Below, piece by piece: positions 9,618 through 18,303 of a stretch of 64,000 bases of DNA. Numbering within the stretch: the stretch's first letter is position 1; each line of letters begins with the position of its first letter. The translations under genes were made by a program, and so were the position numbers. The notes beneath the pieces are model-generated. The model ran no database searches and was not told the origin of the DNA. It was given only the letters and a program-made list of their open reading frames with translations. The stretch is from Acinetobacter amyesii (lineage in GTDB: Bacteria; Pseudomonadota; Gammaproteobacteria; Pseudomonadales; Moraxellaceae). Location of the stretch: NCBI RefSeq assembly GCF_002018365.1, contig NZ_MVKX01000001.1:299178-363177 (forward strand), given 5' to 3'.

Positions 9618-12248
9618 ATGCAAGCTGATAATTCCAAAGTTGACCTTTCAACCCTGACCCCGATGATGCAACAGTACATGTCAGTCAAAATGCAAAATCC
9701 GCATTCACTGATGTTTTATCGGATGGGTGATTTTTATGAGCTCTTTTTTGAAGATGCGCATAAAGCAGCAAAACTCTTAGGAATTACACTAACACATCGT
9801 GGTAAAGCCAATGGTGAGCCTATTCCTATGGCTGGTGTGCCGTACCACGCTGCTGAAGGCTATTTAGCCCGCCTTGTAAAAAAAGGTGAAACGGTGGTGA
9901 TCTGCGAGCAAATTGGTGAGGTGACAGGCAAAGGGCCTGTTGAGCGTGGAATTGTCCGTATCATTACCCCGGGAACATTAACAGACGATGCACTGATTGC
10001 CTCTCATCAAAGTTCCAATTTAGTCGCGATCTGCTTACAACAAAATCAGATCGGGATTGCTTTACTAGACCTCAGTGCAGGTATTTTTAAAGTTCAGCAA
10101 ATGGACTATCAGCTGGAACAATTGGCAATCGAACTTTCGCGTTTAATGCCGAGTGAAATTTTGATTGATGAAGATCTCATTGACCCGAATATTGTCGAGC
10201 AAATTAAACGTCAATTAGACTGCCCTGTTACCAAGCGTCCAAACGTCGACTTCAATTTAAATAACGCGCAAAAAACCCTGTGTGACCAATTTGCAGTAGC
10301 CACACTTTCAGGTTTTGGTATTGACCATTTACCTTTGGCGAAAGCTGCCGCTGCGGCTTTGATTCACTATGCAAAAATCACTCAAAAAACTGCGTTACCA
10401 CATATCCGCAGCATTCAACTTGAACAAAGTAGTGATTTCGTGGCGCTCGACCCCGTTACTCGTCGTAACTTAGAACTGATTGATCCCCTATTTGAACATG
10501 GCACTTCCCTGTTCCAACTTATCAATGATTGCCAAACTGCGATGGGTGGCCGTCTATTAAGTCGTACCTTAATGCAGCCTTTACGAGATACCGCTTTATT
10601 GGATGCACGTTTAGATGCGTCACAAGCGATGCTGCAAGGCTATCATGAATCTCCGATCCGTTTAGTTCTCAAAGAAATTGGCGATATTGAACGTGTGCTA
10701 TCTCGTGTAGCGCTCGGCAGTGCTCGACCACGAGACCTTGTTCAGTTACGTCAAACTTGTGCACAAATTCCCTATCTTCGACATGCACTTGAACCGATCA
10801 TTGGGGCACATAAATCTAAGCTGATCGCTCAGTTAAATGATGAAATGGGTGATTTTCACGGCTTACATGAGCGTCTCATGTCTGCCATCGTAGAAAACCC
10901 GCCGGTGCTTTTACGAGATGGTAATGTGATTGCCGAGGGTTTCGATACTGAGCTGGATGAACTGCGTAAAATTCGTGACCATGCTGGTCAGTTCCTCATT
11001 GATCTCGAAATCAAAGAACGTGAACAAACCGGTATTGCAACCTTAAAAATTGGCTATAACCGTGTCAGTGGCTACTATATTGAACTGACTCGAGCGCAGG
11101 CTGAGCAAGCACCTGATCATTATATTCGCCGCCAAACCCTAAAAAATGCGGAACGCTACATTACCCCTGAGCTGAAATCTTTTGAAGATAAGGTGCTTTC
11201 GAGTGAGTCACGTGCATTAGCGCGCGAAAAAATGCTCTTTGAGCTATTACTTGATGAGTTACGTGCAGATATTGGCAACTTACAAATGATGAGCGCCGCT
11301 ATAGCGCAAATTGATTTATTGGCCAATTTTGCCCATCAAGCGCGATTACGCAATTGGTCACGTCCGGAATATAGCCCTGAAGTTGGGATCAAAATCAAAG
11401 CCGGACGCCACCCTGTTGTGGAATCTCTGAGCAAATCGGCATTTACCCCAAATGATACCAGTTTGGACTTTAATCACCGTATGGCGATTATCACAGGGCC
11501 AAATATGGGCGGTAAATCGACCTTTATGCGCCAAACTGCCTTAATCAGCTTATTGGCCTACTGTGGTAGCTTTGTCCCTGCCCAATCTGCCATTTTAGGG
11601 CCGATCGACCGGATATTTACCCGTATCGGATCTGCCGACGACTTGTCTACAGGCAAATCCACCTTCATGGTGGAAATGACTGAAACATCTCAGATTCTTC
11701 ATCATGCAACCAATCAATCACTGGTACTGATGGATGAAGTTGGGCGTGGTACGAGTACCTATGACGGCTTATCTTTGGCCTGGGCATGTGTACTCGATCT
11801 CACCCGTCGCATTAAATGTTTATGCCTATTTGCAACGCATTATTTTGAGCTAACCGAGTTAGGCAAAGACGCCAATATTGATAACTATCATGTCACTGCC
11901 CGTGAGCTAAATGGCAACTTGATCCTATTGCATAAAGTTCAACAAGGTCCTGCGAGTCAAAGTCATGGTCTACAAGTGGCAAAGCTTGCAGGTATTCCTG
12001 CGGCAGTGATCAAAGAAGCGCAAAACCGACTTCGTATTTTAGAAACTCAGCAAAAACAGCAACTCAATACGGCAGTACAAACCGATCTATTTTCGGCACT
12101 AGCAGAGCCTGAAGTCATCGAACGCGTGGTTGAAGTTGAAAAAACATCACCCGTACTTGATGCCTTAGCAGATTTAGATGTCGATAACTTAAGTCCACGT
12201 GAAGCATTACAACAGCTTTACGCTTTAAAGGATTTACTTAAGATCTAA
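9618..12248 (+). CDS. mutS: DNA mismatch repair protein MutS
   Basis: Recognises base mismatches and starts methyl-independent or MutL-dependent repair. The mismatch-reading F-x-E motif is present as GDFYELF (Phe39, Glu41, next to the expected E. coli positions 36 and 38). The C-terminal ATPase shows Walker [10 protein letters not shown] around residue 627, Walker [17 protein letters not shown], and the helix-turn-helix dimer region ending in [21 protein letters not shown]. At 876 residues it is close to E. coli MutS (853). Nothing appears broken. Monocistronic by context. Confidence 0.98.
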   Translation: MQADNSKVDLSTLTPMMQQYMSVKMQNPHSLMFYRMGDFYELFFEDAHKAAKLLGITLTHRGKANGEPIPMAGVPYHAAEGYLARLVKKGETVVICEQIGEVTGKGPVERGIVRIITPGTLTDDALIASHQSSNLVAICLQQNQIGIALLDLSAGIFKVQQMDYQLEQLAIELSRLMPSEILIDEDLIDPNIVEQIKRQLDCPVTKRPNVDFNLNNAQKTLCDQFAVATLSGFGIDHLPLAKAAAAALIHYAKITQKTALPHIRSIQLEQSSDFVALDPVTRRNLELIDPLFEHGTSLFQLINDCQTAMGGRLLSRTLMQPLRDTALLDARLDASQAMLQGYHESPIRLVLKEIGDIERVLSRVALGSARPRDLVQLRQTCAQIPYLRHALEPIIGAHKSKLIAQLNDEMGDFHGLHERLMSAIVENPPVLLRDGNVIAEGFDTELDELRKIRDHAGQFLIDLEIKEREQTGIATLKIGYNRVSGYYIELTRAQAEQAPDHYIRRQTLKNAERYITPELKSFEDKVLSSESRALAREKMLFELLLDELRADIGNLQMMSAAIAQIDLLANFAHQARLRNWSRPEYSPEVGIKIKAGRHPVVESLSKSAFTPNDTSLDFNHRMAIITGPNMGGKSTFMRQTALISLLAYCGSFVPAQSAILGPIDRIFTRIGSADDLSTGKSTFMVEMTETSQILHHATNQSLVLMDEVGRGTSTYDGLSLAWACVLDLTRRIKCLCLFATHYFELTELGKDANIDNYHVTARELNGNLILLHKVQQGPASQSHGLQVAKLAGIPAAVIKEAQNRLRILETQQKQQLNTAVQTDLFSALAEPEVIERVVEVEKTSPVLDALADLDVDNLSPREALQQLYALKDLLKI

Positions 12249-12274
12249 TTGAGCAGAAACAATACATAAGATAT

Positions 12275-12304
12275 GCAAAGAGCACCTATAAAGGTGTTCT
12301 TTGC
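12275..12304 (+). terminator. Hairpin after mutS (terminator-like)
   Basis: GCAAAGAGCACC pairs with GGTGTTCTTTGC around a TATAAA loop, a 12-base-pair stem. The following bases (ATTGACTCC) lack a T tract, so intrinsic termination is uncertain. Confidence 0.5.
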
Positions 12305-12633
12305 ATTGACTCCATTCAAACGTGTAAATTAGTAAATGTTTACTATCTACTTATGCAGCTATTCAGCAATAAATTGATAAAAAATTAATGTTCTAAAATG
12401 TTTCATGCTTAAAATACATATTAAAAATATTGTTCGATAAACAGATGTAATTTAATCAGTTTTTGAGTATGATTCTCATTCATTGTAAAATTTACATAAA
12501 TTGTTCAGTTTTTAGTGATTTTAACAGCACTGCATATAATAATTATCAATAAAAGGAATTGTTAGTTACCCTATTTTTTGCCTAAAATACACCATTAGTT
12601 TATTAGAACCATATTTTTTAGGTAGCTGTCGCC
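12305..12633 (+). other. AT-rich regulatory stretch upstream of fdxA
   Basis: No coding frame. It is very AT-rich and contains a Fur-box-like segment TATGATTCTCATT (12468-12480) and a second ATAATTATCA segment near 12538-12548. Both resemble parts of the Fur consensus, but neither is a full match. Confidence 0.4.
12468..12480 (+). promoter_or_regulatory. Fur-box-like sequence upstream of fdxA
   Basis: TATGATTCTCATT matches 10 of 13 positions of the central Fur consensus AATGATAATCATT. It lies about 154 bases before the ferredoxin start. In an AT-rich region chance matches are likely, so this is weak. Confidence 0.25.
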
Positions 12634-12957
12634 ATGACCTTTGTTGTCACTGAAAACTGTATTAAATGTAAATATCAAGACTGCGTAGAAGTTTGCCCTG
12701 TTGACTGTTTCTATGAAGGTCCAAACTTCCTTGTTATTAATCCAGATGAATGTATCGACTGTGCGCTATGTGAACCTGAGTGTCCAGCTAACGCGATTTT
12801 CTCTGAAGATGAGTTACCTGAAGGTCAAGAAGTATTTATCGAACTTAATACTGAACTTTCTCAAAAATGGCCGAACATCACTCAAATTGGTGATCAACCT
12901 GCCGACCGTGAAGAGTGGAACGGTAAAGCTGATAAATTACAATATCTTGAAAAGTAA
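12634..12957 (+). CDS. fdxA: 7Fe ferredoxin FdxA
   Basis: Small electron carrier with one [3Fe-4S] and one [4Fe-4S] cluster. The first cysteine set is C-x7-C-x3-CP ([17 protein letters not shown]) and the second is [12 protein letters not shown], as in Azotobacter-type FdxA. At 107 residues it has the standard length, with the usual C-terminal segment after the cluster domain ([12 protein letters not shown]). Monocistronic, with a strong terminator 16 bases downstream. Redox partners are not evident nearby. Confidence 0.95.
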   Translation: MTFVVTENCIKCKYQDCVEVCPVDCFYEGPNFLVINPDECIDCALCEPECPANAIFSEDELPEGQEVFIELNTELSQKWPNITQIGDQPADREEWNGKADKLQYLEK

Positions 12958-12972
12958 TTTTACGCTTACATG

Positions 12973-13001
12973 AAAAGATCAGCACATGCTGATCTTTTTT
13001 T
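12973..13001 (+). terminator. Rho-independent terminator after fdxA
   Basis: AGATCAGCA / TGCTGATCT stem followed by seven T residues. Confidence 0.9.
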
Positions 13002-13095
13002 ATACTTAAAGCACACATTTCATTGCAAATTATTCAAATTTTCTCAATCAAATTGGATTAAAATAGAACGAGTTTATAAATAATTGATTTCTATA

Positions 13096-13818
13096 ATGAA
13101 GCATTTACTCAAGGGATTATTGTCCGTTGCAATATTCCCTCTTGTTTTCATTGGTTGTACAACTACACCACAAAAACAAGGTCACACTATTACAACTCCC
13201 GACGGTAAACGTATTTACATACCTCAAGAAAAAGTGACGACCATCAGACAAGCCCCGCCTAAAGTGGTGCCTTATGCATACAACTCATGGGTCGCGTCTG
13301 TCGATAATTTACGTCGTGTCCGAGACTACGAAGTCTTTTTAGAGAAAAATGGTGTAGGCAATATCATTCCATCATTTGAGCTGATGCGTACTGCACGTGA
13401 TTGGCAAAAATGTGGTCGCTCAGAATATATGGTGCCTAACCGTGAATTATGGCAAAACCAAATTGCGACCTTACGTGTCTTTAAATATTTAGTTGCTGCC
13501 AATATCTTAACGGACTTTGAAGTGACTTCGGTTTATCGTGATTTGCCTTTGAACCAGTGTGCCGGTGGTGCAAGCTCATCTCGTCACCTATATAACTCGG
13601 CGATTGATTTCCGCATTGGACCTGCTTACCCGCAGCCCGAAGACTATAGTTATATTGAAAATACCAAGTTCCGTTTATGCCAATTTTGGTCACAACATGG
13701 ACAAAGCCTCAATATGGGCCTAGGTCTATATGCCAGCGGACAAATTCACATTGATACACAAGGCTACCGTACTTGGGGACCTGATCACTCAAGTCGTTCA
13801 TCAATGTGTAATTACTAA
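13096..13818 (+). CDS. M15-family peptidase-like lipoprotein
   Basis: Probable envelope zinc peptidase of the D-Ala-D-Ala carboxypeptidase fold (M15 type), perhaps acting on peptidoglycan. The N-terminus KHLLKGLLSVAIFPLVFIGC looks like a lipoprotein signal with an imperfect lipobox. The M15 zinc pattern is visible: SSSRHLYNSAIDFRI gives H-x6-D, and QIHIDTQGYRTWG supplies the later histidine and aspartate. The start is the ATG at 13096; the frame also opens from a TTG at 13084. At about 240 residues it has one catalytic domain. Substrate specificity cannot be read from sequence. Confidence 0.8.
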   Translation: MKHLLKGLLSVAIFPLVFIGCTTTPQKQGHTITTPDGKRIYIPQEKVTTIRQAPPKVVPYAYNSWVASVDNLRRVRDYEVFLEKNGVGNIIPSFELMRTARDWQKCGRSEYMVPNRELWQNQIATLRVFKYLVAANILTDFEVTSVYRDLPLNQCAGGASSSRHLYNSAIDFRIGPAYPQPEDYSYIENTKFRLCQFWSQHGQSLNMGLGLYASGQIHIDTQGYRTWGPDHSSRSSMCNY

Positions 13819-13837
13819 AACATTACACCGTCATATC

Positions 13838-13861
13838 AAGACCTCTTCGGAGGTCTTTTTT
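13838..13861 (+). terminator. Rho-independent terminator
   Basis: AAGACCTC-TTCG-GAGGTCTTTTTT, a UUCG-capped hairpin with a T tract. Confidence 0.9.
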
Positions 13862-13949
13862 GTGCATAAAATATGCAAATACAGAACAATAAATTGCGAT
13901 GTTAGTGGAAAGGTTTAAAATGCTTGCATCAATCACGAGGTGCGACAAC

Positions 13950-14615
13950 ATGCAACAAATGTGGACAGACATTGATGCTTACATCGATTCACATTTAATT
14001 CCTGAAGATCCAATACTGACTCAAACACTTCAACATACAGATGAACGTGGCTTTCCTGATCATCTTGCTGTAGCGGCCAATCAAGGCATGCTGCTACAAA
14101 TGTTAATCCAAATGAACAAGTGTAAACGCGTTTTAGAACTTGGAACTTTTGCAGCCTATAGCACCATGTGGTTAGCACGTGCATTACCTGATGATGGTTA
14201 CATTCTGACCATTGAAGGGCGTGATACACATGCTGCCCTCGGTCAAGAAAATATTGATAATGCAAAGCTTGCACAAACGATTGAACTAAAATGTGGTCGT
14301 GCGGCAGATATTTTACGTGCCCTTCCTGAAGATACCGAAGCTTTTGACTTTATTTTTGTCGATGCAGACAAACAGAGCTACCCTGAATATTTAGAATTAA
14401 GCCTAAATTTATCTCATTCAGGTACAGTGATTGTTTTAGACAATGTGATTCGTGCAGGTGAGATTCTGAATGCTGAAAACCATAAACCAAGCATTGAAGG
14501 TATCCGTGATATGTTCAAAGCCATGCAAAATCATCCGAAAATTTTATCCTGCACAGCACTTCAAACTGTAGGCTGTAAAGGTCATGATGGTTTTGCGATT
14601 GCAATCGTTAAATAA
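13950..14615 (+). CDS. O-methyltransferase (class I, SAM-dependent)
   Basis: Family of small catechol-O-methyltransferase-like enzymes (YrrM/CCoAOMT group). SAM-binding motif I is VLELGTFAAYSTMWLARAL; the metal or catalytic segment FIFVDADKQSYPEYLE and the later VIVLDNVIRAGEI are all present. Two starts compete: 13950, preceded by GAGG at 13937-13940, and 13920, preceded by GGAAAGG. I prefer 13950 because homologues begin close to the QMWTDIDAYI segment, but 13920 is possible. The substrate is unknown. It converges on the universal stress gene. Confidence 0.88.
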   Translation: MQQMWTDIDAYIDSHLIPEDPILTQTLQHTDERGFPDHLAVAANQGMLLQMLIQMNKCKRVLELGTFAAYSTMWLARALPDDGYILTIEGRDTHAALGQENIDNAKLAQTIELKCGRAADILRALPEDTEAFDFIFVDADKQSYPEYLELSLNLSHSGTVIVLDNVIRAGEILNAENHKPSIEGIRDMFKAMQNHPKILSCTALQTVGCKGHDGFAIAIVK

Positions 14616-14714
14616 TCTTAATCGAGGTGTTTTTTAGACACCCTGAATAAAGGTATAAAAAATAATCAACATAATATTTTATTTTCAAAACAACTGCTTA
14701 CAAACACTGCACAC

Positions 14715-14745
14715 AGAGTTATCCACAATTTATGAGGATAACTCT
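14715..14745. repeat. Hairpin containing a consensus DnaA box
   Basis: AGAGTTATCC (14715-14724) and GGATAACTCT (14736-14745) form a perfect 10-bp inverted repeat with an 11-base loop. The left arm plus loop spells TTATCCACA (14719-14727), the consensus DnaA box. It lies between the convergent methyltransferase and stress-protein genes and may act simply as a terminator hairpin. Confidence 0.6.
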
Positions 14746-14824
14746 GATTATTTTTAAAACAACAACTTATTATTTATTTACTCGCAATTGACCGGCTATT
14801 TAGTCACCTATTCATTGTCTCAAC

Positions 14825-15667
14825 TTATTTTACAACCAATAGTGGAACACTCGAATTTCTAAAAATACTGGTGGTAATACTGCCCAAGAAGAACTGATGG
14901 ATTTTACTGTGACTAAACGCCCCCAGTACGATTAACTGAATGCCATGCTCTTGTTGATAGTCCAGAATATTTTCCGAAACATCGCCATAGCGGTATTCAG
15001 TCACCACATCGAGACCCGCATTGGTTAAATAATTTTTTGGATCATCCAAGATTTGTGGATGATCCCCAACATAGACCAAATGACATTGCAAAAGTTTAAG
15101 TAGGTCACTTTGTGCCACACGCTTCATTAACTCAACGCATTTAGGCGAATATTCATAGGCAAAAATAAAACGAGTCGGTGGTTTAAACGTTGGCCCTACG
15201 GTCATAACTGTACAGCTTGCACCGCGAATAAAGTTTTCAACATTACTACCAAGCGGCTTATTGCGCTCTGCTGAACGTTCACCCACGCGACCAATTAAAA
15301 CAATATCGTCATCTTGCAACACATTAAAACTTTGCTCTAAAAAGTCGCCCTTTTCCTGAATATGGGTGGTTTGAATACCATGCTTATCTTGGATCATTTC
15401 AGAAATGTGTTTGAGCAAGTTATTACTATAATCTAACGCTAAATCACTTTGTTTTTGTTCTAACTCCGCGAGTTCTTTCAAGAGCATGGCATTACTTTCA
15501 AACCCAATCACACCACTGATTTCACCTAAGTGATAACTTGCCGGATAGTAATCAAGTATTTGCAGTAAAACCAACTCACGGTGAGTTTGTTTAGCAACCC
15601 AAGCAGCAGCATCAGCTAGTGCATTAATGCATGGAGAAGAGTCGATACAGGCGATAACTCGTTTCAT
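14825..15667 (-). CDS. Universal stress protein, tandem Usp domains
   Basis: Cytoplasmic UspA-family protein with two Usp domains in 280 residues. The first starts at MKRVIACIDSSPCINALADA and ends with the nucleotide-binding-type loop GRVGERSAERNKPLGSNVEN. The second ends with VLGAFSHSKIHQFFLGSITTS then SVPLLVVK. The G-x2-G-x9-G-S pattern that marks ATP-binding Usp proteins is recognisable in both halves in modified form. Such proteins help survival under oxidative or starvation stress; the exact role is not deducible. Stands alone on the minus strand. Confidence 0.92.
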   Translation of the reverse strand: MKRVIACIDSSPCINALADAAAWVAKQTHRELVLLQILDYYPASYHLGEISGVIGFESNAMLLKELAELEQKQSDLALDYSNNLLKHISEMIQDKHGIQTTHIQEKGDFLEQSFNVLQDDDIVLIGRVGERSAERNKPLGSNVENFIRGASCTVMTVGPTFKPPTRFIFAYEYSPKCVELMKRVAQSDLLKLLQCHLVYVGDHPQILDDPKNYLTNAGLDVVTEYRYGDVSENILDYQQEHGIQLIVLGAFSHSKIHQFFLGSITTSIFRNSSVPLLVVK

Positions 15668-15797
15668 GATTAGCCCTCGTTTTATTATTGCTTGGCTATA
15701 AAATGTTGTTTGTTATTTTTAACTTATCACAACTCTGTTTCACTGTGCATGCATTTGTGTAAGCATAAAAACGATTTATGACCTATTTGGCGATTAT

Positions 15798-16415
15798 TTA
15801 TTCACGATATCGAATGAGTTTTGCAGGATTTCCCGCAATGATGGCACGCGCTTCGACATTTTTCGTCACCATACTGTTCATGCCGACCACAGCCTGCTCA
15901 GCAATGTGAATACCATCCTTGATTCCAACATGCGCACCTAACCAAACATCACGCTCTATCTCAATCCCTTGTGAACGTACAGCCTGCTGATAGATCGGTT
16001 GATTGACATCCATTCCATGATCAAAAGCATATAAATGGCAATACGCCGCCATACGGACTTGATTGTGAATTTTGATGCCCACGCGCCCACCATCTAAAAT
16101 ACAGTGATGATTGATAGCCACTTCATTGCCTATTTCTATTGGGCCATGCAGGGTGCAATCCGCCGCAATAAAGCTGTTATCTCCAATAACAATCTTACGT
16201 CCCGGTTCGGCAAAAATATGAGCCAATGGCGATATAAAACAGTTTTCACCAATTTCAACAGTTTCCATCGATTTGAGATAGTCTTGATATTCCTGTTGCC
16301 AAGCTTCAGCCCAACCACGATTTTTCGGTTTGAGTGACCAATACAACCAAGGCATATAATTCAGACGATGCTTATGTTGCTCTCGATATTTCAATAATGG
16401 ATCTATTTCATTCAT
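15798..16415 (-). CDS. Hexapeptide-repeat acyltransferase
   Basis: Left-handed beta-helix acyltransferase of the maltose/galactoside acetyltransferase type. Imperfect hexapeptide repeats run through the protein (IGENCFISPLAHIF, IVIGDNSFIAADCTLHGPIEIGNEVAINHHCIL), followed by the typical ending VGMNSMVTKNVEARAIIAGNPAKLIRYRE. The catalytic-type histidine could be in LYAFDHGMDVNQPIY. The start ATG at 16415 overlaps the upstream YigZ-type gene by 8 bases (ATGAATGA), so the two are translationally coupled. The acceptor is unknown; sugar or cell-envelope glycans are usual for the family. Confidence 0.88.
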   Translation of the reverse strand: MNEIDPLLKYREQHKHRLNYMPWLYWSLKPKNRGWAEAWQQEYQDYLKSMETVEIGENCFISPLAHIFAEPGRKIVIGDNSFIAADCTLHGPIEIGNEVAINHHCILDGGRVGIKIHNQVRMAAYCHLYAFDHGMDVNQPIYQQAVRSQGIEIERDVWLGAHVGIKDGIHIAEQAVVGMNSMVTKNVEARAIIAGNPAKLIRYRE

Positions 16416-17007
16416 CTTCAGCAACCTCGACGATATGCAGTTGTTCACGTCCGCGAGTTACATCTTGAATCTTTAACTGTAGCGGTTGGATTTGATGAAT
16501 TTGCAATGATGCAAGTACATTTACGCCCTGCGCTGTATAGTCTTCCTGAAATTCAATTTGCTGCTGATTGAGTTCATATTGGAAAATTGCCCATTCACTA
16601 AACTGACAACTAAATTGCACTTTTTTCTTCTCAATGAGTTCAATTTTTTCAGCTTGTAAAAGGCATTGACCTGCACAGCCACCATAGGCACGTACCAAGC
16701 CCCCTGTGCCGAGCTTAATTCCACCATACCAGCGATTAACCAAGACCAACACGTTGGTTAGATCATTCCCTTCTATGGTTGCTAGAATGGGCCGACCTGC
16801 TGTGCCTGAAGGCTCACCATCATCATTAAAACGTACAGTATCTCCAATTTTCCATGCCCAACACTGATGTGTTGTTGAAATATCTTTATGGGCTTCGAGA
16901 AAATCTTTAACGGTTTGTTCATTTTCCACAGGAACTGCGATGGCTTGAAAACGACTTTTTTTAATGTCTTCTTCATATTCAAACTGTGCGGCAAGTGTAA
17001 ATGGCAT
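16408..17007 (-). CDS. IMPACT/YigZ family protein
   Basis: Member of the UPF0029/IMPACT family, which in eukaryotes modulates GCN2 and in bacteria has an unsettled role near the ribosome. The signature GEPSGTAGRPILATI and the VNRWYGGIKLGTGGLVRAYGG block are both present, with the C-terminal alpha/beta domain after them. I chose the ATG at 17007, giving MPFTLAAQFEYEEDIKKSRF, which lines up with E. coli YigZ. The frame extends to a GTG at 17067, but that lies in the preceding operon's terminator. Coupled to the acyltransferase downstream. Confidence 0.9.
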   Translation of the reverse strand: MPFTLAAQFEYEEDIKKSRFQAIAVPVENEQTVKDFLEAHKDISTTHQCWAWKIGDTVRFNDDGEPSGTAGRPILATIEGNDLTNVLVLVNRWYGGIKLGTGGLVRAYGGCAGQCLLQAEKIELIEKKKVQFSCQFSEWAIFQYELNQQQIEFQEDYTAQGVNVLASLQIHQIQPLQLKIQDVTRGREQLHIVEVAEDE

Positions 17008-17066
17008 AACGTCTTTAGGTCCTCTATCAGCGGATATTATAGCGTTTTTTGAAAGACTTACATCCA

Positions 17067-17093
17067 CAAAAAAGCCCCCAATACTGGAGGCTT
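17067..17093 (-). terminator. Terminator of the LapEBC-type operon
   Basis: Read on the minus strand: AAGCCTCC-AGTATT-GGGGGCTTTTTTG, just after the HlyD stop codon. Confidence 0.85.
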
Positions 17094-17109
17094 GATTGGC
17101 ACTGCGTTA

Positions 17110-18300
17110 TTAACGTTCGCGAAGTGCTTCTTTGGCTTTATTGAATGGCTTGATTAAGTACTCAAGTACAGTTTTTGAGCCGGTACGGATATCGACTGTT
17201 GCCACCATACCCGGAGTGATACTAAAACTTTTACCTTCTTTATTGCTTAATTTATCACTATCTGTACGGATATAAACACGATAATAGAACTGATCTTGTT
17301 TCACTTCATCACGTAACGTGTCTGGCGAAATGACAGTCACTTTACCTTTTAAACCGCCATAGATCGAATAATCATAAGCCGTAATTTTAACTAAGGCTTC
17401 TTGACCCGGACGAATAAAAGCAATATCTCGCGGTGAAATACGTGCTTCAACCAAAAGCTGTTCATCCAAAGGTACAATGGTCATCAATTTACCATTTTGC
17501 GGAATTACACCGCCCAATGTCATCACATCAATTTCTTTGACTACACCACGTACTGGAGATTTAAACACGGTACGACTCAATGTATCCGATTTACCTTTAA
17601 CCACTTGTTGCTGCGATTCAATATCAGTATTGGCTTTCGACAATTCTTCCCGTGATTTCACCAAATATTGGTTACGGACATCATTTAACTGATTTTGTAA
17701 GTCATTTGCAGAACGTTTTAAACGAAGTACTTCAACTTCACTTGCTGCACCCTTAGCAACTAAAGGTTCAGTCATGGCCAATTCTTGTTGAACCAATACC
17801 AAAGCTTGTTTTAAGCCTGCAACGGATTCTTCCAAGTTTGCACGTCGTGAACGATATAAAGCAGTCTCTTCATTCACTAAGGCCGGAATCTTTTGAACAT
17901 CTTCAGGGAAGCTTAATGGCGTACCGTTTACTTCTGCACGTAAACGCGCTGCTGTCGCACGTGATGCCACAAGTAAAGACTCGGTTTCACCAACATTTGA
18001 TGCGAAGCGTGTTGGATCGAGTTGCGCAAGGACTTGACCTTGTTCAACAATTTGACCTTCCTTCACATTCAACTTGGTTAAAATCCCCCCTTCAAGCGAC
18101 TGAACAATTTGTTCTTTCGAAGATGGAATTACTTTACCTGTCCCTGTAGAGACTTCCTCTAATTTAAATAACCAAGCCCAAACTAAAAGAATGGCCAGAC
18201 CAATCGTAATAATCCAAATGATTAAACTCGATTTTGGTAATGGTGGCTCTTTAAAGCTGACTTTGGTCGAGCGTTGTAGTTCTTGTTTATTTTCACTCAT
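17110..18300 (-). CDS. HlyD-family type I secretion membrane-fusion protein (LapC-like)
   Basis: Periplasmic adaptor that links an inner-membrane ABC exporter to a TolC-like channel. A single N-terminal membrane segment (SLIIWIITIGLAILLVWAWLF, about residues 25-45) is followed by the split lipoyl domain (LNVKEGQIVEQGQVLAQLDP), a long alpha-helical hairpin, the second lipoyl half, and the beta-barrel region VEARISPRDIAFIRPGQEAL. At 396 residues it has the usual length for HlyD adaptors. It is the last gene of a three-gene operon, 3 bases after the ABC gene. The transported protein is not encoded in the window. Confidence 0.93.
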   Translation of the reverse strand: MSENKQELQRSTKVSFKEPPLPKSSLIIWIITIGLAILLVWAWLFKLEEVSTGTGKVIPSSKEQIVQSLEGGILTKLNVKEGQIVEQGQVLAQLDPTRFASNVGETESLLVASRATAARLRAEVNGTPLSFPEDVQKIPALVNEETALYRSRRANLEESVAGLKQALVLVQQELAMTEPLVAKGAASEVEVLRLKRSANDLQNQLNDVRNQYLVKSREELSKANTDIESQQQVVKGKSDTLSRTVFKSPVRGVVKEIDVMTLGGVIPQNGKLMTIVPLDEQLLVEARISPRDIAFIRPGQEALVKITAYDYSIYGGLKGKVTVISPDTLRDEVKQDQFYYRVYIRTDSDKLSNKEGKSFSITPGMVATVDIRTGSKTVLEYLIKPFNKAKEALRER

Positions 18301-18303
18301 GAT

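Noticed and set aside
12468-12548. Firm Fur control of fdxA
   Set aside because: Only partial matches to the Fur consensus in a very AT-rich region; kept at low confidence.
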